A stretch of 64,000 nt of DNA from Roseburia sp. 1XD42-34 (GTDB lineage Bacteria > Bacillota > Bacilli > Bacillales > Amphibacillaceae): assembly GCF_009917385.1 (NCBI RefSeq), contig NZ_QWLJ01000011.1:85115-149114 (forward strand), given 5' to 3'. A program made the position numbers and the translations under genes. The notes under the pieces are model-generated. The model saw only the letters and a list, made by a program, of their open reading frames with translations, did not search any database and was not told the DNA's origin. Position 1 is the first letter of the stretch, and each line of letters begins with the position of its first letter. Positions 44,296-55,406 of this stretch are shown piece by piece.

Positions 44296-44307
44296 TCAGT
44301 TTAATAG

Positions 44308-44350
44308 GCTGTGTTTATAAGCGAGGGCTGCTTATAAACACAGCTCTTTT
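44308..44350 (+). terminator. Rho-independent terminator of the aldehyde dehydrogenase gene
   Basis: GCTGTGTTTATAAGC and GCTTATAAACACAGC form a perfect 15-bp stem with a 7-nt loop, followed by TCTTTTT. Confidence 0.95.
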
Positions 44351-44512
44351 TACATGGGGAGGAAGTGTTAATTTACGATCGTTTCCACATAAATTCGTAA
44401 AATCATTCGTTTTTTAATCAATATTTGGTACATTTGTTTTACTTATTGCCCTTCATTCATGTATATTACTAGTATAAGTGTTTTATTTTTAGCATGGTTA
44501 GGAGCGATTAAT

Positions 44513-45703
44513 TTGGAAAGAGTAGTCGGAACAGTTGTCAGAGGTCTTCGTTGCCCCATTATTAATCAAGGTGACAAAATTGAAGATATTGTGGTAAATA
44601 GTGTATTAAAAGCTTCCGAAGTGGAAGGCTTTCAAATAAATGATAAGGATATCGTTACTATTACAGAATCAGTCGTAGCGCGTGCTCAAGGCAATTACGC
44701 TTCGATCGATCATATCGCAGCGGACGTCCAAGCCAAATTTGGTGAAGAAACAATTGGAGTTATATTTCCCATTTTAAGTCGGAATCGTTTCGCAATTTGT
44801 CTCCGCGGTATTGCGAAAGGCGCTAAAAAAATTGTCCTAATGCTAAACTATCCATCTGATGAAGTGGGAAATCATTTAGTAGATCTTGATACGCTGGATG
44901 AAAAAGGCGTTAACCCTTGGACAGATGTGTTAACAGAAAAGCAATTCCGCTACCTTTTTGGCCATCAAAAGCATACGTTTACTGGTATTGACTATATCGA
45001 TTACTATAAATCCATTGTGAAAGAATATGGGATTGAATGTGAAGTTATTTTCGCCAATGATCCAAAAACGATCTTAGACTACACGAAAAACGTGCTCAGC
45101 TGTGATATTCATTCACGATTCAGAACGAAAAGAATTTTAACGGCGAACGGCGCAGAGAAAGTTTACAGTTTGGATGACATCTTAACTCAATCTATTGATG
45201 GAAGTGGCTATAATGAAGCATACGGCCTTTTAGGTTCTAATAAGTCCACAGAGAATACAGTTAAGCTTTTCCCTAGAAATTGTCAGCCTGTTGTAGATGA
45301 AATCCAACAGATGCTTAAGGAAAAGACTGGAAATAATGTAGAAGTGATGGTATACGGGGATGGTGCATTTAAAGATCCTGTAGGGAAAATCTGGGAGCTT
45401 GCTGACCCTGTCGTTTCACCAGCTTATACATCTGGTCTTGAAGGCACACCAAACGAAGTGAAATTAAAGTACCTTGCTGATAATAACTTTGCTGACTTAA
45501 AAGGAAAGGAACTTGAGGAAGCGATTAACAACTATATTGAAAATAAAGGCGAAGATCTTGTAGGATCCATGGAAACACAAGGAACAACGCCAAGAAAGCT
45601 TACTGACCTTATTGGCTCCTTATCTGACTTAACCTCAGGTAGTGGCGATAAAGGTACTCCGATTATTTATATCCAAGGATATTTTGATAATTATACGAAA
45701 TAA
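44513..45703 (+). CDS. CofE-like protein (F420-0:gamma-glutamyl ligase family)
   Basis: About 396 residues, of the family annotated as coenzyme F420-0:L-glutamate ligase. Typical stretches are [21 protein letters not shown] at the start, [27 protein letters not shown] and [13 protein letters not shown]. The start is TTG at 44513, with AGGAG 8 nt upstream; the frame is open to 44459, but that part does not belong to the family. Bacillaceae are not known to make F420 and no other F420 gene is nearby, so this branch probably adds glutamate to something else or has another role (inference). Confidence 0.8.
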   Translation: MERVVGTVVRGLRCPIINQGDKIEDIVVNSVLKASEVEGFQINDKDIVTITESVVARAQGNYASIDHIAADVQAKFGEETIGVIFPILSRNRFAICLRGIAKGAKKIVLMLNYPSDEVGNHLVDLDTLDEKGVNPWTDVLTEKQFRYLFGHQKHTFTGIDYIDYYKSIVKEYGIECEVIFANDPKTILDYTKNVLSCDIHSRFRTKRILTANGAEKVYSLDDILTQSIDGSGYNEAYGLLGSNKSTENTVKLFPRNCQPVVDEIQQMLKEKTGNNVEVMVYGDGAFKDPVGKIWELADPVVSPAYTSGLEGTPNEVKLKYLADNNFADLKGKELEEAINNYIENKGEDLVGSMETQGTTPRKLTDLIGSLSDLTSGSGDKGTPIIYIQGYFDNYTK

Positions 45704-45710
45704 AAAAGAA

Positions 45711-45743
45711 CCAGGTGCCAGATTTTGTAGGTGCCTGGCTTTT
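45711..45743 (+). terminator. Terminator of the CofE-like gene
   Basis: CCAGGTGCC and GGTGCCTGG form a 9-bp stem with two G-T pairs, followed by CTTTT. It lies 8 bp after the stop. Confidence 0.7.
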
Positions 45744-45881
45744 ATTATGATTTTTATGTTGAGCTCTCGACAGTGTGCGAAACTGAAATTCTATGCGGGT
45801 GGTGAACTAATGTTTATACCAAACAAAAAACTCCCCCAAAAAAGAGATTGTTCAAAACTTTAAATATAGAAAAGCAAATCA

Positions 45882-45914
45882 AAACCACCAGTGTGTGGTG
45901 TGAACTGGTGGTTT
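45882..45914. repeat. Right-end hairpin of an IS200/IS605-type element
   Basis: AAACCACCAG and CTGGTGGTTT form a perfect 10-bp stem with a 13-nt loop about 85 bp beyond the end of the TnpA remnant, where such elements carry their subterminal right-end hairpin. The stretch 45915-45997 between them has further small stems (GGCTGAAAGCC) and no gene. Confidence 0.6.
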
Positions 45915-45997
45915 GCTCTGCGGCTGAAAGCCTTTATTTCCGGCCTCGACCTTAAAGGCGCACCGATCGGGTTTCCCACCACATTCACTCACTGATT

Positions 45998-46252
45998 CTA
46001 AAAGAATCTCTTATTTTTTGTCCTGCGCTGATTCCTGATATATTCTTGAATTTGTTTTTTATTTCTTCCCACTGTATCAACATAAAATCCTCTACACCAA
46101 CATTTTTGATTTCCATATCTATATTTAAGATTGGCATGGCGATCGAAAACCATGAGGCTACTTTTTCCTTTTAAATAGCCCATAAATTGAGATACAATTA
46201 ATTTTGGTGGTATACTAACTAACATATGGATGTGATCGGAGCAAACTACCAA
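45998..46252 (-). pseudogene. Truncated IS200/IS605 Y1 transposase (TnpA)
   Basis: About 84 residues remain: SDHIHMLVSIPPKL (HUH motif), GYLKGKSSLMVFD, CWCRGFYVDTVGRNKKQIQEYI (Tyr nucleophile within GFYVDTVG) and the end. The N-terminal third is missing and the fragment stops about 30 bp before the PTS EIIC stop codon, so it was truncated on that side. Catalytic residues are present but the protein is incomplete. Confidence 0.85.
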
Positions 46253-46280
46253 TTCTCTTTCATAAACAAGCTAATTTCGT

Positions 46281-47636
46281 TTAAATAAGTGCTTCCTCTC
46301 CTTTTTCTTGCTCTACTAATTTCTTATCATATAATTTTATAAATGGAAGCCAGATGAGAAAAGCTACAATGGCACAAATCACTGCAACAACAACAGCCAT
46401 TATATCACCACCTGTGCTAATAAAAGCACCTGCACCTATTGGCGTTGGCCAAGGCATTTGCGCAATAATAGCTTCAACCATATTTAGCTTAATTGCCCAA
46501 TAACCAATTGAAGCTGCTGCCATTGGTGCTAAAAAGAATGGTAGCGCCAAGTATGGATTATAAACTATTGGTAACCCAAAGATAATAGGTTCATTAATAT
46601 TAAAGATACCAGGCGCAACAGCTGCTTTACCGAGCACTCTTAATTGTTTTGATTTCGCAAAAAAGGCAATAAACAATACTAAACCCAGCGTAGCACCAGA
46701 ACCACCAATATATACAAACGCATTGTTAAATTCACCAGCATATGGAATAGTAGCCCCGTCTATATTAGATTGCATATTAGCAAGAACAATTGGCGTTAAG
46801 AATCCCCCAACAATGCTGGCACCGTGAATGCCCACTAGCCAAAGCGCATGAATAATGAAATAAATAATTAGAATACCTAACCAGCTATTCGTTAAATTAA
46901 CCACAAATCCAAATGGAATGGCGACAATTTTAAATATATCCGTACCTAATGCAATGAAAATACCATTAATCAGTAAAACAGTAAAAGCAACTAAGAATGC
47001 TGGAATTAAGGCTGTGAAAGATCTAGATACACCTTCTGGCACTGCTTCGGGCATTTTTATTACCCAATTTCGTTTCACGCATAAGCGATATAATTGCACA
47101 GCGACAACAGACATGATGATAGCAGTGAATATTCCAGTTGCTCCTAAACGACTAACACCATCTCCAACCATTTCCCAGCCATAAAGAATAGTATTGTTTT
47201 CGTCCATTTTTTCTACTAAAGACATTTTTCCATTGTCTAAAACCAATTGAGGCACCGTCATAAAGAATGCAAACAATGATAGCAAAGCACCATTCAATGG
47301 ATTGAGATTTAGGTCCTCTTCTTCTGCATGTATTTTTGTATACTCATACCCTATGACAAGTCCAAAATATAATGCTAATATACCCATTGTCGCTTTGTTT
47401 GCTAACATATATAAATCACTAATTTTAAAAAAAGTACCATCATAAAAGCCTTCTAAAAATGTAAATGTTTGTGGTAAAACATTAAAAACCAAGAACATCG
47501 ATCCTACAATAACAAACGGTATGGACGCCATACCTGCTGCCATGATTGCACGTACCACACGTAAGGAAGCAATTTTACCCATTGGACCCATTAAATATTT
47601 TTCTAATAGAGCAAATACTTTGTTTTCTGTTCCCAT
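46281..47636 (-). CDS. licC: PTS lichenan/cellobiose transporter subunit EIIC
   Basis: A 451-residue membrane channel of the lactose/cellobiose (Lac) PTS family, with about ten hydrophobic segments. The family hallmarks GIFNINEPIIFGLPIVYNP (sugar-binding loop) and WLVGIHG are present. It imports cellobiose-type beta-glucosides while EIIB phosphorylates them. The ATG at 47636 follows GGAAAGGGG by 7 nt; the upstream ATG at 47654 overlaps that site. It is the last gene of the operon. The IS200 remnant lies directly behind its stop, and no terminator was seen. Confidence 0.92.
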   Translation of the reverse strand: MGTENKVFALLEKYLMGPMGKIASLRVVRAIMAAGMASIPFVIVGSMFLVFNVLPQTFTFLEGFYDGTFFKISDLYMLANKATMGILALYFGLVIGYEYTKIHAEEEDLNLNPLNGALLSLFAFFMTVPQLVLDNGKMSLVEKMDENNTILYGWEMVGDGVSRLGATGIFTAIIMSVVAVQLYRLCVKRNWVIKMPEAVPEGVSRSFTALIPAFLVAFTVLLINGIFIALGTDIFKIVAIPFGFVVNLTNSWLGILIIYFIIHALWLVGIHGASIVGGFLTPIVLANMQSNIDGATIPYAGEFNNAFVYIGGSGATLGLVLFIAFFAKSKQLRVLGKAAVAPGIFNINEPIIFGLPIVYNPYLALPFFLAPMAAASIGYWAIKLNMVEAIIAQMPWPTPIGAGAFISTGGDIMAVVVAVICAIVAFLIWLPFIKLYDKKLVEQEKGEEALI

Positions 47637-47657
47637 AAGAATACCCCTTTCCAAATG

Positions 47658-48161
47658 TTAATTCACAATTTTTTCATATTGCTTCATGCGTTTATAATGC
47701 TTATCTGCATTATGTTTAATTCGCTCTAAACGGTAAAGAACCAATGTACTTAACAATATTCCTGCACACAAAATAATTAAAATTAATATTCTAGATTTCT
47801 CTTCATCTAAGAGAAAAGGATATAGATGCGTGAAAGTAGACGAAAACCAAATGGATATACCTAACCATACATTTGTTAAAAGCAACATGATAAAACAATA
47901 TTTGGTGTATATAGCATTATTAGTATGCTTACTATATATTTTCACTTGCTCCGTAATACTAATGACTAATGCAATCATTAACAATAAAGGGATAAAACAC
48001 AGTAAAGAATTGCTCATAAACAATGAAATGAACCAATATAAATTCGTAAAAAAGAATAACGCAGAAATATACCGTACAAGTAAATATCGGTTAAAGTACA
48101 TCGCCTTCAAACTTAATTTTTTTCTGTTTTGTTCCATAACCGTTATTTCATTGTTTCTCAT
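47658..48161 (-). CDS. Membrane protein of unknown function in the cellobiose PTS operon
   Basis: About 167 residues with four hydrophobic segments (roughly 30-50, 54-72, 88-108, 122-145) between basic termini (NRKKLSLKAMYFNRY; RLERIKHNADKHYKRMKQYEK). The start is ATG at 48161, with GAGGG 7 nt upstream. It lies between the EIIB and EIIC genes in the same orientation, 21 bp before EIIC, so it is co-expressed with the transporter. I do not recognise the family. The position suggests an accessory to EIIC, but the sequence gives no direct evidence. Confidence 0.75.
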   Translation of the reverse strand: MRNNEITVMEQNRKKLSLKAMYFNRYLLVRYISALFFFTNLYWFISLFMSNSLLCFIPLLLMIALVISITEQVKIYSKHTNNAIYTKYCFIMLLLTNVWLGISIWFSSTFTHLYPFLLDEEKSRILILIILCAGILLSTLVLYRLERIKHNADKHYKRMKQYEKIVN

Positions 48162-48290
48162 ATGCAATCCCTCATTTTTTATTTAGCCCTTCGTTAGTAA
48201 GCAAAGACCTAGCAGGTGGTGAAGGGCATTTGTTATAATCGTGTAAGGGTTCTTAGGATTTATTTTTCTAATAAACAGTTCCATGACAAA

Positions 48291-48611
48291 TTATTTTAAA
48301 AGCTCTTGTAAAATTAAATTACTTAACTTTTCAACTCCCATAGGGATTGGAACGTAGGCTTGCGGTGGAATGTTTATCACTTTTTTCCCTACGCGATCTC
48401 CAGTTTCTTTAAGCTTTTTAAAATACATTTTTGTTTGTGGACTTATCAAAAACAATTCAAAGTCGCTCGATTCAATCATCTTACTACCTTCTGTAGCAGA
48501 AATGGCATCTACTAAAACATTCTCCCCTTTATTTTTTAAATATTCGGTTGTTTTTTTCGCCATTAATGATGATGACATACCAGCTGCACAAATAATGAGT
48601 ACTTTTTTCAT
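48291..48611 (-). CDS. licB: PTS lichenan/cellobiose subunit EIIB
   Basis: A 106-residue cytoplasmic phosphocarrier. The phosphorylated Cys lies in the P-loop LIICAAGMSSSLMAKK near the N-terminus, and the length and pattern (FELFLISPQTKMYFKKLK) fit EIIB of the Lac/cellobiose family. It takes phosphate from EIIA and gives it to the sugar bound by EIIC. GGAGG precedes the ATG. There is a 130-bp gap to the next gene downstream, longer than elsewhere in this operon. Confidence 0.92.
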   Translation of the reverse strand: MKKVLIICAAGMSSSLMAKKTTEYLKNKGENVLVDAISATEGSKMIESSDFELFLISPQTKMYFKKLKETGDRVGKKVINIPPQAYVPIPMGVEKLSNLILQELLK

Positions 48612-48659
48612 GTTACATTCCTCCGTTAATGGTAAATACCATGTAATGTTTAGCGTTAG

Positions 48660-50165
<1,506 letters not shown>

Positions 50166-50347
50166 TTACTGGCTCAAGGGTAAGTACTTGAGCCTCTTAC
50201 AAAACAGCGCCTTTAGTACTGTTGTTTTCCACTTAAAAGTGCTGCAGTACAGCTAATCCAACTCCTCAATCCGGAAGCCTTACCGTACCTTATAACTGGG
50301 TAACCGGAATCTATCAATTGATTGTCCAGGCCATCCTCTTTTATATG

Positions 50348-51667
50348 TCAGTTAAAAAATTGAGGGAGATGTGCTTTGTGTGCTTCCATCATTTCATCTA
50401 CTATTTGTTTTGCGATAGTATCGGATGGAGTAAGTGGATGAATTGTTAAAGCAAGCACCGCTTGATCATAATTCCCTGTTACAGCAGCCTCTGCTGCAAT
50501 GCGTTCAAATGACTTAATTTGCTGTACAAGCCCACGGGCTGCAACCGGGATATCCCCCATGGCAAGTGGTATTGGACCATCTTTAGTAATAACGCAGCTA
50601 ACCTCAACAGCTGATTCTGCTGGCAGGCTTGCAATAGCTCCATAGTTCCTTGTGTTGACTGGTTGGATATCGCGTTTATCTGTATATATAGAAGTTATTA
50701 ATCGCACGGCTGCATCTGAATAATATGCCCCGCCACGCTCTTCTAATTGCGGCGGTTTAATATTTAAATTTTCGTCCTTGTATAACTCGAATAATTCTTC
50801 TTCCAGCTTTTGGACCACTTCTGCGCGAGTACCTTCATTATTAGCGCTTTCCATTGCTTTATCCAACATGTCTTTGGATTTATAGTAATACATATGATAC
50901 GGACATGTAATCGCATGGAGCGCACGAATAAATTCTGGTTCCCAACCCATTCCTTCGATATTTTTAACAAAACTGCTATTTTCTGGATTTGTCAATTTTT
51001 CCATAACCTCTTTTTTGACACTCACGCCGTCTATATATACCTCTAGGCCGTATACCATATGGTTTAATCCGGCAAAGTCAATCCGGACACGAGAATGGTC
51101 CACATTCAGTAATTTAGCAATCCCCATTTCCATTCCGATTGGAACATTACATAAACCAATAACTCTGTTTATATTGGAGTAACGAAGCACTGCTTCTGTT
51201 ACCATTCCAGCTGGGTTTGTAAAGTTAATTAGCCATGCGTTTGGACAAAGCTCCTCCATTTCTTTACAAATCTCCAAGATGACAGGTATCGTGCGGAGCC
51301 CTTTAAATAAACCACCGGGTCCGTTTGTTTCTTGACCAAGTACCCCATATTTTAGCGGAATGCGCTCATCTTTAGCGCGTGCCGCAAGCAGACCGACACG
51401 GAATTGAGTAGTGACAAAATCAGCATTTTTTAACGCCGCTTTACGATCCAAGGTCAAGTGAACATCGATGGGAAGACCTGCTTTTTTAATCATTCGTTTA
51501 GCTAGATTACCCACGATATCAAGCTTTTCTTTTCCTTCTTCAATATCCACTAACCATATCTCTGTCAGCGGAAATTCCTCATACCGTTTAATAAAGCCTT
51601 CAATTAGCTCTGGAGTATAACTTGAACCTCCACCAATGGTTGCTACTTTTAATGAGTGGTTCGTCAT
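50348..51667 (-). CDS. licH: 6-phospho-beta-glucosidase, GH4 (LicH/CelF type)
   Basis: A 439-residue NAD+- and Mn2+-dependent glycosidase that works by oxidation and elimination. Seen: the Rossmann start VATIGGGSSYTPELIEG, GLFKGLRTIPV, the NFTNPAGMVTEA loop, and GLCNVPIGM with the metal-binding Cys and the LNHMVYG His. These are the GH4 hallmarks. It begins 17 bp after the EIIA gene with AAAGGGG. It splits 6-phospho-cellobiose from the PTS into glucose and glucose-6-phosphate. Confidence 0.93.
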   Translation of the reverse strand: MTNHSLKVATIGGGSSYTPELIEGFIKRYEEFPLTEIWLVDIEEGKEKLDIVGNLAKRMIKKAGLPIDVHLTLDRKAALKNADFVTTQFRVGLLAARAKDERIPLKYGVLGQETNGPGGLFKGLRTIPVILEICKEMEELCPNAWLINFTNPAGMVTEAVLRYSNINRVIGLCNVPIGMEMGIAKLLNVDHSRVRIDFAGLNHMVYGLEVYIDGVSVKKEVMEKLTNPENSSFVKNIEGMGWEPEFIRALHAITCPYHMYYYKSKDMLDKAMESANNEGTRAEVVQKLEEELFELYKDENLNIKPPQLEERGGAYYSDAAVRLITSIYTDKRDIQPVNTRNYGAIASLPAESAVEVSCVITKDGPIPLAMGDIPVAARGLVQQIKSFERIAAEAAVTGNYDQAVLALTIHPLTPSDTIAKQIVDEMMEAHKAHLPQFFN

Positions 51668-51684
51668 AATAATCCCCTTTCCAA

Positions 51685-51990
51685 TTAATGTATTCTTTTA
51701 TAAAGCTCAATTACTTCTTGAGCTAGATCCTTCACAGTCATTGCATTCATTAAATGATCTTGAGCATGGATGAGTAATAAACGAATTTCCGTTTTTTCTC
51801 CTCGCGCTTCTCTTTCGATGAGATCTGTTTGGGTTCGATGTGCTTCCCCAATTTCCTTATTTGCTTCTTGAATTTTTTGTTCAGCTATGTCAAGTTCTCC
51901 ATCTTTTGCATGTTGAATTGCTTCCATTGCGGAAGTTCGAGCATTTCCTCCATGTAAAATAATTTGAAAGCTCATTTCTTCTATGCTCAA
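51685..51990 (-). CDS. licA: PTS lichenan/cellobiose subunit EIIA
   Basis: 101 residues, an all-helical Lac-type EIIA. The phosphorylated His is in LLIHAQDHLMNA, and the N-terminal helix reads MSFQIILHGGNARTSAMEAI. The start is taken as TTG at 51990, with GGGGAG 7 nt upstream; ATG at 51975 is the other choice, and the longer frame to 52086 is not part of the family. It is the first structural gene of the operon. The 576-bp gap to licR upstream holds repeats R1-D and R2-d. Confidence 0.9.
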   Translation of the reverse strand: MSIEEMSFQIILHGGNARTSAMEAIQHAKDGELDIAEQKIQEANKEIGEAHRTQTDLIEREARGEKTEIRLLLIHAQDHLMNAMTVKDLAQEVIELYKRIH

Positions 51991-52320
51991 TTTAAATCTC
52001 CCCTTAAAGTTAACGGAATCTCTGTATACTTCGTACTTCTCCTCTTTTCTGCTTACATCTATATCATAGAGTGAAATCGTTAACATTTGAACACATACTT
52101 TTTCCTCAACGCAAAGGAAATCATTACTCGTAGTAGAAAAAGCAGACTGTCACTAAACGTTAGCGAGAGATATCGTTTCTCTCCTTAACTTTGCATGAAA
52201 AAAACCGTCTTCAAGTGCTTTTCACGATAGGTGGTGGCTTGACTCTGCGATCCATGGTGATTTCCTACAGAAAAAAAGAGTTATCAGTAAGCTTCTACCT
52301 TACGATAACTCTAAGAAAAA
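51991..52320. other. Promoter region of the cellobiose PTS operon
   Basis: About 330 bp upstream of EIIA. The operon promoter should lie here. Several small inverted repeats are seen (for example AACGTTAGCG ... CGTTTCTC near 52157), but no clear LicR site or cre was identified. Confidence 0.35.
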
Positions 52321-52360
52321 TACAGAGCGCCTGTTTAGCAACGTAGCAACTGAAACGGGT
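52321..52360 (+). repeat. Dispersed repeat R1, copy D (5' fragment only)
   Basis: CAGAGCGCCTGTTTAGCAACG and following bases match the 5' part of copy A; after about 40 bp the match ends and, 20 bp later, repeat R2 copy d begins. It is a truncated copy fused to another repeat. Confidence 0.65.
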
Positions 52361-52380
52361 CCTGTGAAAAAGTGAACCTT

Positions 52381-52522
52381 CCATCAGCTGGGTTTTCTTC
52401 TCCTGCAGATGGTTAGTAGAACAAATCGGGGACTTAGGTTCTGTTATCTACCGCTTCAACTTGTTCAAGTAAAACTTCTACCTATTCAAACAGTAGTCAT
52501 GCAGCACTTTATATGCGGGATG
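52381..52522 (+). repeat. Dispersed repeat R2, copy d
   Basis: About 140 bp. It opens with a hairpin (CCATCAGC ... GCAGATGG) with the TTTTCTTCTCC loop also found in other copies, and ends TCATGCAGCACTTTATATGCGG with GAT. The middle is more diverged than in copies a and b. Confidence 0.55.
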
Positions 52523-52566
52523 GAGCCTAAAATAATTCCCCCTTGTGTGACATAATGTATTTAACT

Positions 52567-54498
52567 TCACAACATTGCATTTATTGTCTCGATTAATTCA
52601 TCTCTTTCTTCACAGCGGAGTAATTGATTGACCTTTCGTTTATTCTCAATTATTTCAATTAAATAATCATACATTAGCTTTAAATCAGATGTGTTATTTT
52701 TTCCTATACTTAATAAACAAACAAATTGCACATGGCTTCCTTCCCAATCAATCGGTTTTTTTAATGTGCAGATTGTCCAAAAGGTTTCAGTTGTATACGG
52801 CTCCATTGGATGAGGGATGGCTACCAAATTGCCAAAACTCGTAGGTGAGAGCTCTTCCCTTTTTAAAACAGAAGCACCAAATGAACCATCCACATAACCA
52901 GCTGTCACGACTTTTTCTACTAAATACTGGATAGTGGCTTCTTTTGTTGGTAAGTCTTTCTGCAAAAAGATAAGCTCTTCCTTTAGAAAGTCTATTTTGT
53001 TTTCTGTTCTATTTTTTAAATAATCCTCTATTTTTCTTAAGTCCTCCGCTCCTAATATCGTATTTACATAAATAATTGGAACGGCTAACTTCCTTTCCAT
53101 TGGAACAGTAGTTATAATAAAATCAATTCCCTTTAAAGAAATTTCATTTAACCGATAAAAATCTGTTGTATCTACCACTTGTAGCTGATTAGGATATTTA
53201 GATTGCAGTCTATACTTGAGTAACATCGCACTTCCTACACCCGTTGCGCAAACAATTATACAGCGTTTGATATCTTGTTGCATTTTTTGTCTCAGCATGG
53301 CTACACTGATATGTAAAGCAATATAACCAACTTCATCTTCATCAATATCAATTGCTAATCTTTTGTTAAACACCTCTCTCGCTAAAATAGCAGCATCAAA
53401 CGCAAGAGGATATTTTGTTTTTATCTCATCGAGCATTGGGTTTCGCATATTCATTCCATAACGCAAACGATTTAATGTAGGTTGCAGATGCAAGCCTAAA
53501 GCTATAAACAATTCATGATCATTAATCAAATGCAATTTTAAGTGTTCATCAACTTTGTGAATAAATTCTTTGATAGCGGATCGTAAATCGCTTTCCACAA
53601 AGGATTCAAATTCTTCTGGGTTTACATTTATTTTGGCAATTTTTTTCGTTCCAAGTAAGTGAATAGCTATATATGCTATTTCTGTTTTGGGAAACGAAAC
53701 ATGTAAAGCGTTTTCAATTTGGGTTACAATTCCCTTAGCCACTTTATATTCAGTTTGGGTGTGAATTCCTGCAAAATCTTCAGGGGCCAGCTGTACATAA
53801 TTTTCTTCCCGAATTCGCTTACAAGCTATCGCAATATGAATACATAGATTATTGAGTGCGATATCAGACATCTCAATTCTACTTGCTTTGACTTCTTTTA
53901 AAATAATCGTATAAATTTTATTTATGTCTCCTTGCGGAAGGATGAAATCGGCTTGTTTTTGCATATCAATCAACATTTCCTCCCGATTAAATAAATATTC
54001 CGATAAGCAAAACCTTACACTCATTTCCTCCCCTATTATTTTTACTCCATGGTAAGGTTTACTTATTAGTTTTAGATTAAATTTTGTTAATATTTTTTTA
54101 ACCCCAATCAAATCATTTTGTAAGGTAGATTTGCTTATATATAATTCATCCGCCATATCGTCTAATTTTATATAACCATTGTTTAATAGAAGCATCCTAA
54201 CTATATAGATTACGCGTTCTTCAGGTGAGCTGGGTAACATACTAGCATTAGATTTCTGCGTCATGTTTTGTAAAAACGCTTTAAATGTTTTATTGTTTTC
54301 TATTACTAACTCATATCCAATTCCTCTTTTTGCCTCAATAAAACCGCCACTTTGTAATAAAATACCATTTAGCTCTTTTATATCATTTCGAATCGTTCTT
54401 GGCGTTACACCAATTCTATCAGCTAAATCATTACTTGTAACAGTTGTTTTCGCAGCCATTAATTCCTGCAAAATAAGCATCATCCGACTAGACAGCAT
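52567..54498 (-). CDS. licR: LicR-type PRD activator of the cellobiose/lichenan operon
   Basis: About 643 residues: HTH_11 (about 5-55), Mga-like HTH (about 85-140), PRD1 and PRD2 (about 180-400), an EIIB-like domain with an intact Cys (IIVCATGVGSAMLL), and an EIIA domain with His in VAIPHPMEP. LicR is activated by HPr phosphorylation of its PRDs and inhibited through EIIB of its own PTS. The ATG at 54498 follows GGGAG by 8 nt; the frame is open to 54534. It lies directly upstream of the PTS operon in the same orientation, 576 bp from EIIA, so its target is clear. Confidence 0.92.
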   Translation of the reverse strand: MLSSRMMLILQELMAAKTTVTSNDLADRIGVTPRTIRNDIKELNGILLQSGGFIEAKRGIGYELVIENNKTFKAFLQNMTQKSNASMLPSSPEERVIYIVRMLLLNNGYIKLDDMADELYISKSTLQNDLIGVKKILTKFNLKLISKPYHGVKIIGEEMSVRFCLSEYLFNREEMLIDMQKQADFILPQGDINKIYTIILKEVKASRIEMSDIALNNLCIHIAIACKRIREENYVQLAPEDFAGIHTQTEYKVAKGIVTQIENALHVSFPKTEIAYIAIHLLGTKKIAKINVNPEEFESFVESDLRSAIKEFIHKVDEHLKLHLINDHELFIALGLHLQPTLNRLRYGMNMRNPMLDEIKTKYPLAFDAAILAREVFNKRLAIDIDEDEVGYIALHISVAMLRQKMQQDIKRCIIVCATGVGSAMLLKYRLQSKYPNQLQVVDTTDFYRLNEISLKGIDFIITTVPMERKLAVPIIYVNTILGAEDLRKIEDYLKNRTENKIDFLKEELIFLQKDLPTKEATIQYLVEKVVTAGYVDGSFGASVLKREELSPTSFGNLVAIPHPMEPYTTETFWTICTLKKPIDWEGSHVQFVCLLSIGKNNTSDLKLMYDYLIEIIENKRKVNQLLRCEERDELIETINAML

Positions 54499-54552
54499 CT
54501 CTGCCACTCCCTGTCTTTCCTTTAATAAAAACAAGTATTATCAAGTAAAACT

Positions 54553-54728
54553 TCATTCAGTAGGAGTTTTCTTCCATCTCCTACTGAATATTAGTACCGC
54601 TAGGGTATGACCCAAAAGCCCTTGAACGAATTAGGCATTGAGGTACCGTTTTCCGTTTTCTCCTCCTTAGACCTTTTGTATTTACTCAGGTCTTGAAGGG
54701 GAGACAGCACCTTACACGCGGGATAAAA
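54553..54728 (+). repeat. Dispersed repeat R2, copy b
   Basis: About 176 bp: hairpin CAGTAGGAG ... CTCCTACTG, then AGGGTATGACCC, CCGTTTTCC, CTTAGACCTTTTGTA, TCTTGAAGGGGAG and the end ACACGCGGGATAAAA. It aligns throughout with copy a (opposite strand), including spacing. It lies just upstream of licR. Confidence 0.75.
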
Positions 54729-55103
54729 ATCCCATTAATAAAACCTCTTGTTAATTTATCTCTTAAATTACCCTGTTCGTTCATTATCTATCTTATATCA
54801 ATTATTCATATATTCACAACTGTGAAAGCAATACCGAAATGATTCGTTATCATATAAGTTGCTAGTCTTTAGCAAAGGAAAGACAGTATCAGTCAGACAT
54901 AATTAAAAGAATTTAAATAAGAACTTTATATATGGATGCGAGATTAATGTTAAGCTTCATCACATCCCTTATGTTGTTGACACAGCATAAGAATGTTACG
55001 AATCTATATGAAAATATCCCCAATTATGGATAAAACAATTAAAGAGACTAAGCTATTATTTAATTCACTATTCCACCTTTGCGCCCACACGCAACCAAAA
55101 TGC
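54729..55103. other. Gene-free stretch
   Basis: About 375 bp between repeats R2-b and R1-E. Nothing recognised. Confidence 0.4.
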
Positions 55104-55327
55104 AGAAAAAAGGGCAAGGGCACCCCTTTAGCAGCGTAGCGACTAGAACCAAACTGAGATCAAGAAAATCACGCGGGCTAAAATAAGGAAGGCCCTGCGG
55201 CAAACTCGTTTTTAATACAATGAACTGATGGTGACTTATCGTAAGGTGATTACATGATGTTTCCTGGTTGCTGCGCGCTGTAGCTATACGTGGCTACTCA
55301 GTTGTTTCCTTATACTTTTTTATCAGT
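55104..55327 (+). repeat. Dispersed repeat R1, copy E (diverged)
   Basis: About 224 bp. The 5' hairpin is AAGGG ... CCCTT instead of GGCGC/GCGCC, yet sits in the same place before TTTAGCAGCGTAGCGACT. GACTTATCG is kept as GACTTATCGTAAGG, and the AGCC-N6-GGCT stem is AGCT-N6-GGCT. The sequence has drifted but the arms still pair. Confidence 0.65.
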
Positions 55328-55406
55328 ATATTCTTTTGACTCACCAAACATTTCTGAGCTCTACACCCACCTTTTGCAATATGCATTTAACGTTACGTCA
55401 GAGTAT

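Noticed and set aside
50171..50194. GGCTCAAG/CTTGAGCC hairpin between the GH4 and GH1 genes as a terminator or antiterminator target
   Set aside because: It has no T run on the minus strand and no match to known BglG/LicT RNA antiterminator sequences; the regulator here is a LicR-type activator.
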